Below are positions 35,276 through 47,560 of a DNA stretch of 64,000 bases, piece by piece. The first letter of the stretch is position 1, and every line of letters begins with the position of its first letter. The DNA comes from Panicum virgatum. Its lineage: Eukaryota > Streptophyta > Magnoliopsida > Poales > Poaceae. The stretch covers positions 18,834,913 through 18,898,912 of the forward strand of contig NC_053147.1 of the NCBI RefSeq assembly GCF_016808335.1, written 5' to 3'. The notes beneath the pieces are model-generated. The model had not been told where the DNA came from. It saw only the letters and a list, made by a program, of their open reading frames with translations, and did no database searches. A program made the translations under genes and the position numbers.

Positions 35276-37231
35276 CCAGGCAGATCAGGTCGGCTGTTTT
35301 CCCGAGTCGCTTCCGAATTGCTTCGAGTTTTCGCTCGCTCGTTCGAGGCCTTTTGTGTTGGTTTAGCTTTTCAATAGCTATTCCAAACTTTGGTCAGAAC
35401 GCTTGAGGGTGTTGGCGCTCCTTAAGTACCCATTTTATCCTTTGTTTATCCTTAATAATGGCATGAATTTGATATCAAAATCACTAACCGTCCTAACCCC
35501 GGCCTAATTATTGGTCATTTTCACACTTGCACATATATTTTGGAGGAACTTCGTTTTTGCAGGTTTTTGGCCTATTTTAGAGCATGAAATGACGAGGCCC
35601 GTGATCGAGCGCTAACACGGAGAAAGATGAGGGCCAAAGCCCAAAGGGAGGACCAAAGCCCATGTTGATTCGAAGCCCATTCACGCACATCCATCCTCCA
35701 AGAGAGCCCAAAGGACCGAGCCCACGAAGATGAGATCAAGATACTTCGAGATTAAGAAAAGCAAATGAAGATTTAAGGAAGGATTCCCTATCCTATCCTT
35801 TCCTCGAAGATATCTCCAAGATAACAACGTCCAAAGGGGTGCAATCGTGAAGGACAGAAACTCTAGAAGATGCGAGGAGTCTACACGCCAAAGATGAGAC
35901 CGAGGCGAGCCCAAAAAGGGGTAGGCCGGCCGGCCCAGCCCTTTTCTGAGGCGGTTCGGCCTCCCCTTCGACTGGTGGCTTCCTCGGCTTATAAATAGCT
36001 CGCACCTTATTCAACTCGAAGCATCCATCCACCGAGAACTCGACGAAAACCTAGGGTCAAGACCGGAGGGAGATGACGGCCGCCGCAAGTCTTCGAAGTT
36101 GTCTAGGAGATGGCTTAGGCCGACCCTAGCCGCCGTGGCCTCCCTGCGTGGTTGTGCCATGGCGGAGTTCAAGAGCTAGTTGGATTCATCGATGGTGTGC
36201 ACATGGCGGTGATGATCCAAACGAATCTATTATGTGAGTAATGATAATCAAGTCTTCCGAATCTATTAGCGATCATGTTCTCCTCTTTCGATTTCGTTCT
36301 TTTCTTTGGGTTTGCTTCATCCTAGATCTATTATCGAGATAGATCGCTTAGCATGATCTTGTAGTCATGGTGGCTAGAGGTTCATGGTGGAACTACCAAA
36401 GGGGGTTCGACTTGCTTCAGGGTATTTCGTTCAAAAGGGGGGCGTCGTGACAGGCCGTCTCCACAGAGTAGGCGGAGTATCGAGGGATCGGATTGGAGAT
36501 TTTGAGTTTAAAGATGCTTTTGATTGAGATGCATGATTTGTTTGCTCGTTAGCTTGAACTACAACTAGATGACGATAGGCCTAGTCATATCTTTGGTTTT
36601 GCTATGATTAAGCTTATGTTTATGGATGAGATCAACCTTTACATATCACTCATATCTATTAAAGGTTTACCCTTTATATGCAATCAATGCTTCATGTTAG
36701 GATAGATCCATTAGATTAGATGGAAAACCTTAGGTAGTTCTTTGTCGATCCACGGATTGATAAACCTTGGGGGGAATACTCTAAGGGAAAAGCTACACGA
36801 ACCGTGCGCTTGCGGTATATAAATCGGGGCGCTAAGGAGCGTCAACAGAGGGCTTGGTTGATTTTCGGGATATAGGCCGACGATTCAAATTTTGAAGAAA
36901 TTTTGATCGGCTCCCATTCACCCCCCCCCCTCTGGTCGCCGGCTTCGGTTCCTCACGTGCTGATGCTTTGCTGGCCGCTGTATGCGGAGCAGAAGATGAA
37001 CAAGACGTTCATGGTGGAGGAGTACGGGGTCGGCGGGGAGGTGCTCGGGTGGCAGCAGGGGATGGTGAAGGCCGGAGAGCTGGGGGCCAAAGTGAGGCTG
37101 GTGATGTAGGGCGAGGAAGGCGAGCGGCTCAGGGCACGGGTCGCCGAGCACAGGGAAGCCGCGGCGATGGCCTGGAAGAAGGACGGCGGCTCGTCGCGCG
37201 CCGCGTTTGGCCAGTTCCTGTCGGACCCATG

Positions 37232-37576
37232 GCCGCGTTTGGTTTACCCGTGAAAAAGTTTTGATGAAAACTTTTTGGTACTTTGACCATCAATTAAGGG
37301 TATTAAATATAGTCTAATTATAAAATTACTTTCACAACTATGGTACTGTAACAGTTACTCTAACTAATGAGGTCTTTGACCGTACAATTAGTGAATAATT
37401 GAGCGCGGTCACTGTAACATCACTGTAGCTAATCAAGACGGAACTTGAGTCATTAGATTCGTCTCGAAAAGTTACACTCATCCCTGAAAAGGTTTTGCAA
37501 ATAGACTTCATTTAGTACTCCATGCGGATATTCGTCTTTTTGTGAAATTGTGATGTGATAGGTAACCAAACATGGC
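37232..37576. mobile_element. MITE at the 3' end of the UGT pseudogene
   Basis: Terminal repeats GCCGCGTTTGGTTTACC and GGTAACCAAACATGGC; about 345 bp, no coding capacity. It matches the fragment at 4528-4830. The target duplication is unclear, with CATG on the left and TATG on the right. Confidence 0.65.
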
Positions 37577-37628
37577 TATGCCCTTGAGTCCATGACGCAG
37601 TGGGTCTGTGTCTGTCAGGACGCTTCCG

Positions 37629-37911
37629 AGGGTGTGTTTAGATCCTTAAGGTGGGAAAAAAGTCACATCGGACACTGTAGCACACTATAACACTTTTCGT
37701 TTGTATGTGGTAAATATTATCTTAGCATGACCTAACTAGGCTCAAAAGATTCGTCTCGCAACGTACATCAAAACTATGCAATTAATTTTTTTGTTTACCT
37801 ACATTTAGTACTCCATACATGGGTCATTTGCTATATTTAATATTTCGATGTGATTTTGATGTGATGTAAAGTTTGGATTTTGTGGGGGTTTTTTTTGATC
37901 TAAACACACCC
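37629..37911. mobile_element. MITE with GAGGGTGTGTTTAGATC ends
   Basis: Nearly perfect inverted ends GAGGGTGTGTTTAGATC and GATCTAAACACACCCTC, about 283 bp. The core shares AAAAGATTCGTCTCGC with the Tourist-like copies. No coding region. Confidence 0.7.
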
Positions 37912-38887
37912 TCATACTTTGTTTTTTTTTTTTGCGAATGACCCGTCATACTTTGCATTTGTGCTGCAGCTCAGCATAGTTTTTAGCGTGTTGTTTTTTC
38001 GTTGTATCTGAAAGGTTGAATTCATTTCGGTTGTTTTGTGCTTAGGGCACGTTTATTTTCCAAAATTTTTTGGAACACCCTTTGAACACATGGATGAAAT
38101 ATTAAATGTAAATGAAAGAAAAATTAATTGCATAATTTAGATGTACCCGACAAGATAAATCTTTTGAACCTAATTAGTATATAATTAGTCATAAGTGCTA
38201 CAACAACACATTTTTGCTAACCCACTTTTACTAATGATTGATTAATTAGTCTAAAAAATATTCTTATTATGGTTTTCGGGCAAGTTGAGAAATTAGTTTT
38301 TTTAATTAGTGTTCAAAAACCCGGTCCAATCAAATGTTTGATGTGACATCGATGTGACATCTAGAGCAAATCTTTTTTGCCAACTTAACCGTAGTCTGTG
38401 TACTAGTGTGGACAGTGTTCGATGCCTTGTCGTCTTCCTAACTGTACTCCCTCTCGTTCACCGGCGCTGCAAATCTCAGCCATCGCGATTGTCCTCGGCT
38501 GCTCAGCTAAAGATTGCTACCTCGTAGTAGCGAGAGTAAAATACACCCGCGGTGTTTAAATTTATCTTAAGATGTCATCTAGATGATATACGAGAAGAAA
38601 AATTTAGTAACCGCTGCTGTACTTTAATATAGTAGTAACATTTTCTGACACTTCATTTATAAAAATATTTTATGCACTATTGTTCAGGATTAACCAACAT
38701 TTAAAAGGGAGCGGTGAGCGGGTCTCGCCGATGCGATGCGCCATCCATGTGTTTAAGACAGGCCCCGTTTTCTTTTTAAGACAGGTCGGGGTAGTCTTCC
38801 TCTCCACAGGTCGAGTTTTTTTGTTTTCAAAGTAGGTGCATCCTGCTGCAACAAGCCACAGAATTGAAGCAAAAGCAAAGCTAGGCC
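37912..38887. other. Spacer with a degraded MITE
   Basis: About 38048-38370 has MITE-like wording (CAAAATTTTTTGGAACACCC left; a TAATTAGTGTTCAAAAA segment right) but eroded ends. The remainder up to 38887 is probably the former promoter of the UGT remnant that starts at 38888. No other gene is seen. Confidence 0.45.
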
Positions 38888-38935
38888 ATGAAGAAGACCG
38901 TGGTTCTGTACCCCGGGCTCTCCGTCAGCCACTTT
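38888..38935 (+). pseudogene. UGT remnant, first 16 codons only
   Basis: Encodes MKKTVVLYPGLSVSHF, almost the same N-terminus as the UGT pseudogene at 32799. Homology stops abruptly after the catalytic-type histidine, where Copia-derived sequence begins. The rest of the gene is not in this window, so it was deleted, not just interrupted. Confidence 0.85.
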
Positions 38936-40549
38936 AGGGTTTAGACATTTGATTGGACGGGATTTACCCCGGGCTCATATTATTAGCCTAATATCGTACT
39001 ACCGCATGTAGTATGATGTCCATAACCAATGTAGGACTTGGCTAATATATCCAATTTGAAATATTCCCAACCTCGCATTGGATGGAATTTATTTTCCTCA
39101 TATGAGCGATATCAACGATATCATTCGGGGCATATGGCATAACAACAGTTAGTCCTCAAACCCCAATAAAATGCTCAATCCATTCTGGATATTGTCATAA
39201 TTGCGTTTATGCAACTCCAACACTTGGATTTCTACAAATCCATGTATACAAAGGAGTGAGATCCATCTACCTTTTGCAAGTCCCCCATTGGGATTTCAAC
39301 AAAGGATGTAATTTTGCCAAAATTATAAATGATTGTTTACTCATTCATTTATCAAGGATCTTTGATCCATGGCAATTCCAACATAATGGATTCTCATAAA
39401 TGCAACTATCTTTTTTCATTTAGAGAAGTGAATCCGTGTGACAAATCTCACATTTTTCACACAAATGTGATTGTACAATCCATGTACACAGAAATGCCAA
39501 ATTCAACATTTGGCTCAACTATACCTCCAACTCATTGGAGGCAAGCGAGTTCTTTGGATCAATTTGAAGTTAACTTCCACAAGCGAACGCTTAAAAAGTC
39601 CTCATATTTCCATTGGCAATAGCCTAATGTCATACTACCGCATGTAGTATGATGTCCATAACCAAATAAAATCATATACCTCATGCATGGTATACGCATT
39701 CTATATGAGTGCAGCTTCATACTCGAATATTGCCTCACTCTATATAGAATCATTTGGGATTCAACTAAATGGAAAGGAATCTTGTTTAGTGGGCTATCAT
39801 ACCGCTGGCACAATTACGAGAGATAACGCTCTCTCTGTGGTATTGAATTAATCGTGAATGCATCAAGTATCCTGATTTTATAAATACCCCATGGTGTTTT
39901 CATATTGTCTAGTTGCATGGTTTCCACACATAAACCCAATAAATCATAAATCCAAATTCATCAAACTGCAATCATACGGCTTCCCCCATTGCAGTTAGTA
40001 TGTGGAAATTTGGCCATATAGCCAAACATTTCCCATCTGCGAATTGGTAACATTTTGCATGTACCAATATCACCAACGCAACATACATCAAAGGGCATTT
40101 TCGAGATTGGCATGAGGTATCATTATCCGTCATTCAATAATATCTCAGATCTCTTGGGGATTCATTTATTGCCTATATGTTGAGCATATCTTTGAGGAAG
40201 ATTCCAGGTATTAGGGGGAGATACTTACCACACATAGAATGCCAGGAATCAAAACTATTGATATTCGGTCCTCAAATCCACGTACCAAAGAATCAGAACC
40301 AACAGTTTAGAAATCTTATATTTGCAACACATTGCAAATACTCTGTCTAATGCATTTACTTGTCATGAAGATGTCACCAAATTTGATTCCCATCTACTAT
40401 GCCAGAAAGAGTGGAGGTACCTAACAAAACAACTCAACTCCTGAATCTTAAGAAGAGGGGGAGAAGTATGGCCACATAGGGATACAACTTCTTGCAAGCA
40501 TTCTCGGATTATGGGGAGAGAATTCTCCAAAATAGTACATGCATATCAA
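38936..40549 (+). mobile_element. Decayed Copia element, left portion
   Basis: AT-rich sequence without long open frames. Near 40398-40480 a recognisable Copia stretch remains (ERVEVPNKTTQLLN, KKRGRSMAT). It continues beyond the gypsy insertion at 54119. A repeated segment with ACTACCGCATGTAGTATGAT occurs at about 38999 and 39634. No 5' LTR was found at the junction with the UGT remnant. Confidence 0.65.
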
Positions 40550-41169
40550 TGTTGGGGAAGCCACATTCGGCGGGGTGCGAAGACGCCGATTCATGCAGAG
40601 GCGCCGGCGGTCGATAGCAAAGACCCCGAAGCGAAGCCCCTGATGCGAAGACCTCGAAGCGAAGTAGCCTCGACAAAGACCCCGCTCTCCGACACTCGCT
40701 TCGTTTGACGGGGGTCGACAGTCGAGTCCGCCACTCCGAAGCGAGGGTACAAGGGCGAATGGGAACCAAGCGAAGGAGTGGCGGACTCGCTCGGCAAAGG
40801 CCCAGATACAAAGGCCTAGTCGATGGTGCCGGGCAGCGAAGGGTCTTGAACAAGACTAGGACCCGCATGTCAGGCCAGCTGTAATCCATTGAGTCTGTAT
40901 ATTTGATATTACCAAACAACCCACAGAATATTCTGTATTTGGGGCAGTTAGGGGGTAAAATGGGAATTATAGCAAGTGGGTAGGTGAGCCATTGGGCTAT
41001 AAATACCCCCCCTTGTAACTGTGGAGATGATGATGAAATACAGAGCAAACTTGTTGTTGCTTTGATTTTCGTGTCATTATTGCATTTGCTGCCATTTCGC
41101 ATACAGTTTCGCCTTCTGCCATCCGAGCTATTGTGACCTCTTCGTTCCGGAGAGTGTCCTACACCAACA
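40550..41169 (+). repeat. 5' LTR of the TAT-type element
   Basis: Starts TGTTGGGGAAGCCAC and ends GTCCTACACCAACA. A TATA box sits at about 40999 (GCTATAAATACCC). It is repeated at 53497-54113. Confidence 0.93.
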
Positions 41170-41209
41170 GTTTTGGCGCCCACCTGCGGTTCATCCTCGA
41201 CACGACCAC

Positions 41210-42916
41210 ATGGCAGCGAAGAAGAAACCAAACCCCGGCACTTCAGAGGCCAATGCCTCGACCGACGCCCTTCCTACGAATGACAACACCCTCGACACTA
41301 CAAACGGCGACAACACCAAAGACAATGGCGAAGACATCGATGTCGAAGACCTCGCTGATGGGGACTTCGAGGTCGATCTCCATGACCTCGGTATCTCCGC
41401 CGAAGACATCCAAACCATGAGAAGAATTGACACTCGCTTATCCGAGCGTCTCCGCCAAGTACAACAAGCTCAGCAAACTCAAGCCAACACCTCAAATGCA
41501 GTAGCGATAAGAGTGAAGGGAAAAGGTCAGGAGCTCACTGCCGAAGAGCTGGAGGTACAACTCAACAAGCTAAAAGAAGAAGAGCTTCGCTGCAAAGCCA
41601 TGTGGTAGTCACTCCGAGATCGTCTGATAATGATGAAGCCTCTTCGCCAAGACCCCAGGCCCGTACAGCAAGTGCCTCAGCCACATAGGCTTCGCCAACA
41701 ACCCATTTTCATCGACGAAGAACGGTATTCGGACGAAGAGGAAGGCGAATATAGGATGCCACACCAGCTTCATCCGCAACAGTTCCATCCACAGCAAGAC
41801 GTCGCCACGCCTCTCTCCGTAGAATTCGAAGAGCTCTCGTGGCCACCACGCTTCAACCCCACCATTCTTCCACAATTCGATGGGGAATCCGACCCAAAAG
41901 ATTTCCTCCTCAAGAACGAAGAGACCATCGAAGCATCCGGCGGTGGCGCGGCATGCAAAGTAAAAGCATTTGTCCTCTCGCTGAAGGGCCTCACTCAGCA
42001 CTGGTACTCCAACCTCCCAGGTGGTCACATCCACACTTGGGACCAGCTCCGAAGAGAGCTCACAGCTGCTTTCAGAGCACCGAAGCCAGAAGAAATCAAC
42101 TCATGTGACTTCCACAACTTGAAGCAAGAGGGATCCACTCCACAAGAATACTTGCATTGCCTTGTTAGGCTTCGCGCGAGGGCTCCAGATGTGGCAGAAA
42201 AGACCGTCATCGAAGCCGCCATCGCCGGCTTAAACCTTGGCCCATGCGGGGAATACCTCGAGCGCTGCAAGCCGAAGACCCTGAACAGACTCTTCAAGAT
42301 TATGCAAGAGTATTGCATCTCAGACAGAGGAAAGCGCCGGAAAATCAAAGAGATGAATGAGAAGAGGTCGCGCAATCGCGACCGACCGAAGCCACATCAG
42401 GCCGAGCAAGTGAAGACCCTAAAGGTCGTGAACACAGTCTCCGGTGACACAGCCCGCAACTCCCGGCCTCAGAACAACAGAGGAGGGAGGAGCGACCGAA
42501 GCAACTCCAATCGTGGTCGGAAGGAAAACTCCGGCCGAAAGCAAAAAATTCCTTATTGCTGCATTCATGGCAGAGACAAAGGCCATTGGATGAGTGAGTG
42601 CCCCCTCGTCAAAGAGAAAAAAGAAGAGCTAGATCGAGCCGCAAACACCGAACAGCCGCTGAAACGCATCAATTATACCCATTCCACCCAGCCACAAGGC
42701 CCGCTGCCGCAGATTCAGTGGCAGCCTTTGCATCAACCCCATTGGACTTCGACGTACCCCATCCTCTCACCATCCTTCCCAACCTTCCATTACAATCCCA
42801 CATACACCCCTCCGGCCCTCCCAGCACCTTCGGCACCCCATTTCCCGCAAATCCAAACTCCATCGGCACCACATCAAGGGTGGCGCCCACAACCCCAACC
42901 ACAGGCATCCAACTAA
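41210..42916 (+). pseudogene. TAT-type gag with one stop
   Basis: Starts at ATG 41210 and stays in frame except for a TAG at 41606. Contains a capsid segment (PPRFNPTILPQFDGESDPKD, then LKGLTQHWYSNLPGG), a basic stretch, and a cysteine-histidine knuckle (CCIHGRDKGHWMSECP). It ends in a proline-rich tail. The next coding block (PR) is in another frame, reached through 42986-43168. Confidence 0.85.
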
Positions 42917-44167
42917 CTCCCTCCACCGCCGAAGCTAGAACCCGGCACGATCCCAGAGAGAGCCAATGATCCCGTCGGAGGCACGGTGAATGTCATCAAC
43001 GCCATCTCCGGCGGATCAAATGAACCAGTGCACGAGACAAAGCGTCAGAGGAAAGAATACCTCCGCATAGTCTCGCATGTCTGCGAAGGAAAACATTTCC
43101 GCACCCCCTGGTCCCATGTCCCAATTACCTTCTCTGAAGCCGATCTCAGGCTTCAGCACTACCCGTAAAACAACCCCCTCGTCATTCGAGCAAACATTAG
43201 AAGAAATTGGTCGGATTCTGGTCGATAATGGCAGCTCCGCAGATGTCCTCACTTGGCAATGCTTCGTGAAGATGGGGTTCACAAAAAAAAGCCTCCACAA
43301 GTCTCAGTACCCACTTATCGGCTTCGAGGGCAAAAAGATCCAAGCCCTCGGCAAAATAGAACTGAATATGACCTTTGGCGAAGGCAACACCCAGAGAACA
43401 AAACTCACAACCTTCGATGTGGTAGACATCGCCTACCCATACAATGCCATCTTCGGCCGCAACAGCATCATCAAGTTCGCGGCAGTTATCAATCAAACCT
43501 TCCTGTGCATGAAAATCCCAACAGCCGGAGGAGTCATCACGATCCTCGGCAACCAAGAAGAAGCCAGTAGGTGTGAAGACAATGCAGTGTGTGCCATGAA
43601 AAACATGCACACAATCGAAGCCGTCAACAATGACGACGAAGATGAGAAAGCAAAGCCACTCAATCCTGAGCGGCACGACAAAGACGTCGTCATGCCGGAC
43701 GAACACACCAAGAAAGTTCTACTCTACGAAGATGTCCCAGATCGCACAGTAACGATAGGCAAAGGCCTAGAGGAGGCCAAAGATTCCAGGTTGATCCAGT
43801 TCTTGAGAAACAACCAAGATGTCTTCGCATGGTCATCTTCGGACCTGCGGGGAGTCAGTCGGGAAGTCATGGAACACGAGCTGAAAGTAGACCCAAAGGT
43901 CAAGCCGTGCAAGCAGTGTCTTCGCACAATGTCCAAAGACCGTAAGAAAGCCGCACAAAGCGAAGTTCAGAAGTTACTCGATGCTGGAGTAATCCGGGAA
44001 GTACAGTACCCAGAGTGGCTGGCTAATATAGTCATGGTCCCAAAAAAGAATGGAAATTGGAGAATGTGTATTGACTTCACCACAATCAACAAATTTTGCC
44101 CGAAGGATGAGTTTCCGCTGCCCCGCATTGACACCTTGGTAGATGCAGCAGTAGGGTCAGAGATGTT

Positions 44168-47100
44168 TGTAACACCCCAGTGTTAATCGCGATGCTAATC
44201 ATGTGCTTAACCGCTAATTATGGACTTAAGCTCATCGTTAGCGTTAATCGAGTTCGTGTGGTAAAACATTGTTTAGCTGTGTTCGATCCTGTTTTTCTCC
44301 TTGATTCAAGCCTCGAATCAACTTTCGCCCAAAACAAAAGTTGTAGATCTTATCGTCCTCTACAACTTCTATTTTGGCCAAATTTCATGTTCCAATGTAA
44401 AATTTGGAGCTTTGGACGGTCAAAGTCGGCTAAAAATCACTCAATTTCGGTCAACTATGCCTCCAGTGCCTCGCCGATCTCGACGTCGGCGTCGCCACGC
44501 GTCACGCCGGCGAGCACATCGCCGCTTAAGCACCCCCGCTGCCGCGTCGATCGCCAAGTCCGTTTTCGCCTCCCCGTTCCCCTTTCCTCGCCCGTGCGGA
44601 GCACGCAGCGGAGCTGAGCTCGGGCGAGCTGCCGCCGCTCCGGCCACATCCTCACCACCCCGCTCGATTCTCCGCGCCCCAAGCCGCGCGACCTCGCCCC
44701 GAAGCTCCTTCGTCCCTCCACGAACCCGTTCGCGCCAATCCCGGGCCGAATCGGCCCCTGCGCCACCGGCCGCCATTGCCGCTCTGCGCCGGAGCTCCGC
44801 CCCTCCGTCGCTTCCCTACCTCCGGTCCACCTCCGCTCGATTCGAGGGCACGGTGAGCATCCTTGCACTGTCCTCTCCCTCCCCGACCTCTTTCCCGCTC
44901 GATTCCGGCGCCACCACCGCTGGGAACATGCCGCGCCGCCGCGGCCGCCCGAGCACCGCCGCTGTGCCCGTCGCGGGCCGCCTCCGCGCTGGCTCCAGCT
45001 GTGCCGCCGTGCGCCCCGGGGTCGCCTAGGTCCCCTGGCCGCCGGCCTGCCCCGCCTCCCCGCCGCCTTGCGCCGCGCCGGCTGGAACACCGCGCACTGC
45101 CGCCGCCTCTGCCTTGTGCGACGCCGCCGCCTGGCTCTGCCCCGGGGTGCCCTGTGCACGGGCCGCGGGCATGCCGGCCTCCCTACGCGCGTGCCGCACA
45201 CCGCCCCGCCCGTGCTGCCCTGCTGGCCGGTCGGCCCCATGGCCGCCGTGCTCGCGCAGGCGCACCGCGCCGCCGCCGTGTGTGGCCGGGGCAGAGCAGG
45301 GGAGCCGCCCCCCCTCTCTCTCCCTGTCAAGTGGGGCCCACGGGTCTGGAGAATTAAGGGTGGTTTTAATCTTTTTGTTGATTTCGGCTGATATTTCATA
45401 ATTGCTTAATAAATCACAGAAAAATCCTAAAAATGCAAACCAAATTTTTTTAGGTTTCTAAAATCAAGATCTTCAATAGAAAAATACTCTTGCATGGGAA
45501 ATGTCACTTTTACCCCTGCTAAAAATTCAAGTTGTGTTTAAGCTAGTCTATTTAATACCGGTTGTTCCTTTACTCTAAAAATTATGAAATTTATTCAGTA
45601 GATTACTCCTTGCATGTGTAGTTCACTAAAAAATGTTCAAGTGCATAGCCTATGTGCTTGTTCGTGGATCTGTTGTTGTTCAATTTATAATGCTAGGGCC
45701 AAAATAATTTACTTCCTGTAATGTATCTTTTAATTTTGGCTTCAGTTTAACCTTTGTTCTTGCAATAGGATCAAAATAGGTTACCCTTGAGAAATATTTG
45801 GTTCTAATTGCTTGTTCGTTTTTGAATCTTTAATAAATTGTTATCGCGTCGTTTCTTTCTTTTAATTGGCGTATTGCATCCTGAGTGCCTTGCATCATTT
45901 CATTGCACCGTTTTAACTTTTGCATGGCATATTTTAATCGTATAGATGCTGAAACCAAAGTCGCCTGCGAGCTGATTGCCGAGCCGGTCCAGGAGCCTTC
46001 CGCAGGAGAACCGCAACCAGGAGTAGTCGTTGATCAAGCTTCCGAAGAAGCCACTAACCCTGCTGACTTGCAAGGCAAGCCCCGGAGCATATCCTTTATT
46101 TTAATTACTCCATGTTATATTTAAAGTATTGCGCATTTACATTCAAGGAATTGATTGGAACCATAGATGCATAATCTTGAATAATCAGTGTCTTTACTAG
46201 TGCAGTTATCGCTAGCACCGCTATGCTTAAGTAAACTCGGTAGAAGACGGGTGATTTTTTGTCACCCGCGAGATATAGGGTTGTTGCTTCAAGCAGTGTT
46301 ATGAGAAATAATGAAATGAGAAGGGAAATTGGAGACCGGGTGGAGGGAAAGTTGGACATGGTTGTTGATTAAAGGAAAGTTGAGTCTCCGCCTGTGTCGA
46401 TTGAGGACCGTTTCGTTGTTGGCCCTTTGACTGAGGATTGAACAGTACTAACCGCATGCCGGGAGTAGGAGGTAGTCGAAACTGGTAAGCTAATTACCTA
46501 AATTGCGTTGGAATCTGAGTCTCGACCTGCGGTGCTGGGAAGGGATGATGGATGGTGAAGTGGCCCGCGGGTTCACCGGGTGTTCGCACGTGCGGGGCTC
46601 ATCATCCGGGTGCTGGCGGGCTTGATTCAGGCTTCAGGGTAATCGTGGGAACAGTTGCTCATTGTGACCCGCCGGGGTCGCACTTGGCGTGTGAGTTAGG
46701 TCCACCTTGCAAGGTTAAATCAGATCGATTCGCCGTGACTTGCGGATATGAGAGCCTTGGTCAATGCGTCGCATCGTAGTAAGGATTGAAAGGACAGAAA
46801 GAGAAAAGATGGATTTATGTTGATGTTCTTGAAAAGATAATATGATTAACCATGTATGCTCTAGAGAACTAGGCAAACCTAGTTTCTGACTATCAACACA
46901 ATTGGAGCTAAAATATTGAAAGTAAGTATCCAGTACTAGTGGCTTTTCAGCAAAAGAACTCCAGAGCCAAAAGCCTTGCATATTTAGGAGTCGGCTAAGT
47001 ATATACCAATAGTCGGGTAAGCCTTGCTGAGTAATAGAGTACTCAGGGTTTGGTTGTAACCCTTCTGAGCAGGCTATATTCCGGAAGACTTTGAGGAAAT

Positions 47101-47560
47101 TGGTGCGTCCTGGGTTGGTCAGCCTCTTCCTCCAGGTTGGACGGTCGAGTGGGTTCCGCCTTCTCCGTGAAGTGCAGGCAGGTGAGCCTCACATCAGTGG
47201 GCAAGATGTGAAGTTCTTCCTTTGTTATCGACGTTACCTACCGTCCTGTATTTTGAAGCTTGTTTCAAACTGGTTGTATTTTCCGCTGCGTTTGAACTCT
47301 GTATACGAAATGTAACCCTGGCTTGTAAAACTTTATTGAAAATTAATTTGGAGACTTTTGTTTAACTCTGGTTGTAAGTTAAGTTTGAAAACTTTTGTTG
47401 CTTGTAATCACCTGTGCTCGTCTTTTGGCGAGAGTTCCCGTGTAATCGATCCTGGTTATAGCAGGCAGTCTGGGTGTACTGGTGAAGTGCAGTATCGGAG
47501 GATTAAGTTAAATGGTTAATTAGTGCACTTGATCGGTATTATTTGGACTGTTCTGTGACA
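44168..47560 (+). mobile_element. Solo LTR C inside the TAT-type reverse transcriptase
   Basis: Starts TGTAACACCC and ends TTCTGTGACA, flanked by a perfect ATGTT duplication (44163-44167 and 47561-47565). 3393 bp without internal domain. It shares the GKPR micro-ORF, the GGTGATTTTTTGTCACCCGCGAG-type box and the TGAGTAATAGAGTACTCA palindrome with A and B, but its left end differs. GC-rich tract at 44460-45350. Confidence 0.88.
45885..46124 (+). CDS. Conserved micro-ORF of solo LTR C
   Basis: The open frame ends shortly after the shared LQGKPR. The upstream half is acidic, like those of A and B, but its wording (ELIAEPVQEPSAGE) has diverged. The same nucleotide string GGCAAGCCCCGG encodes GKPR in all three. 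Translation is unproven. Confidence 0.28.
   Translation: MPCIISLHRFNFCMAYFNRIDAETKVACELIAEPVQEPSAGEPQPGVVVDQASEEATNPADLQGKPRSISFILITPCYI

Larger units (their letters stand above)
33892..36956 (+). mobile_element. 3.1 kb LTR-like insertion in the UGT pseudogene
   Basis: Bounded only by the loss and return of UGT homology. It begins near TGTGATGAGTGAATTG (33902) and ends near CACCCCCCCCCCTCTGGTCG and TTCCTCA. Promoter-like TATAAATACCCC lies at 34615, and GGCTTATAAATAGC at about 35987. It has no coding region, so one or two solo LTRs are the likeliest explanation; a second TG start may be TGTTGGCGCTCC at 35410. No clear target duplication was found, and part of the UGT is missing, so the ends are approximate. 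Confidence 0.55.
32799..37230 (+). pseudogene. UGT88-like glycosyltransferase, broken by frameshift, insertion and stop
   Basis: Family-1 UDP-glycosyltransferases move a sugar from UDP-sugar to small acceptors in the cytosol. The N-terminal domain is intact from MKKTVVLYPGLSISHF (catalytic-type histidine at residue 15) through [20 protein letters not shown]. An extra C in a run at 33733-33738 shifts the frame. In the new frame the text continues ([14 protein letters not shown], then [15 protein letters not shown]) and stops after 33891 inside the donor-sugar box. A 3.1 kb insertion follows. The gene resumes at about 36957 ([19 protein letters not shown]) without the middle of the box (about 17-20 residues with HCGWNS). 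A TAG at 37107 interrupts the C-terminus, and a MITE starts at the last recognisable codons. No active enzyme can be made. Confidence 0.9.

Noticed and set aside
44301..45401. Open frames up to 314 codons in solo LTR C
   Set aside because: Same explanation: a GC-rich leader tract. Frames overlap on both strands and none matches the tract in LTR A or B as protein.
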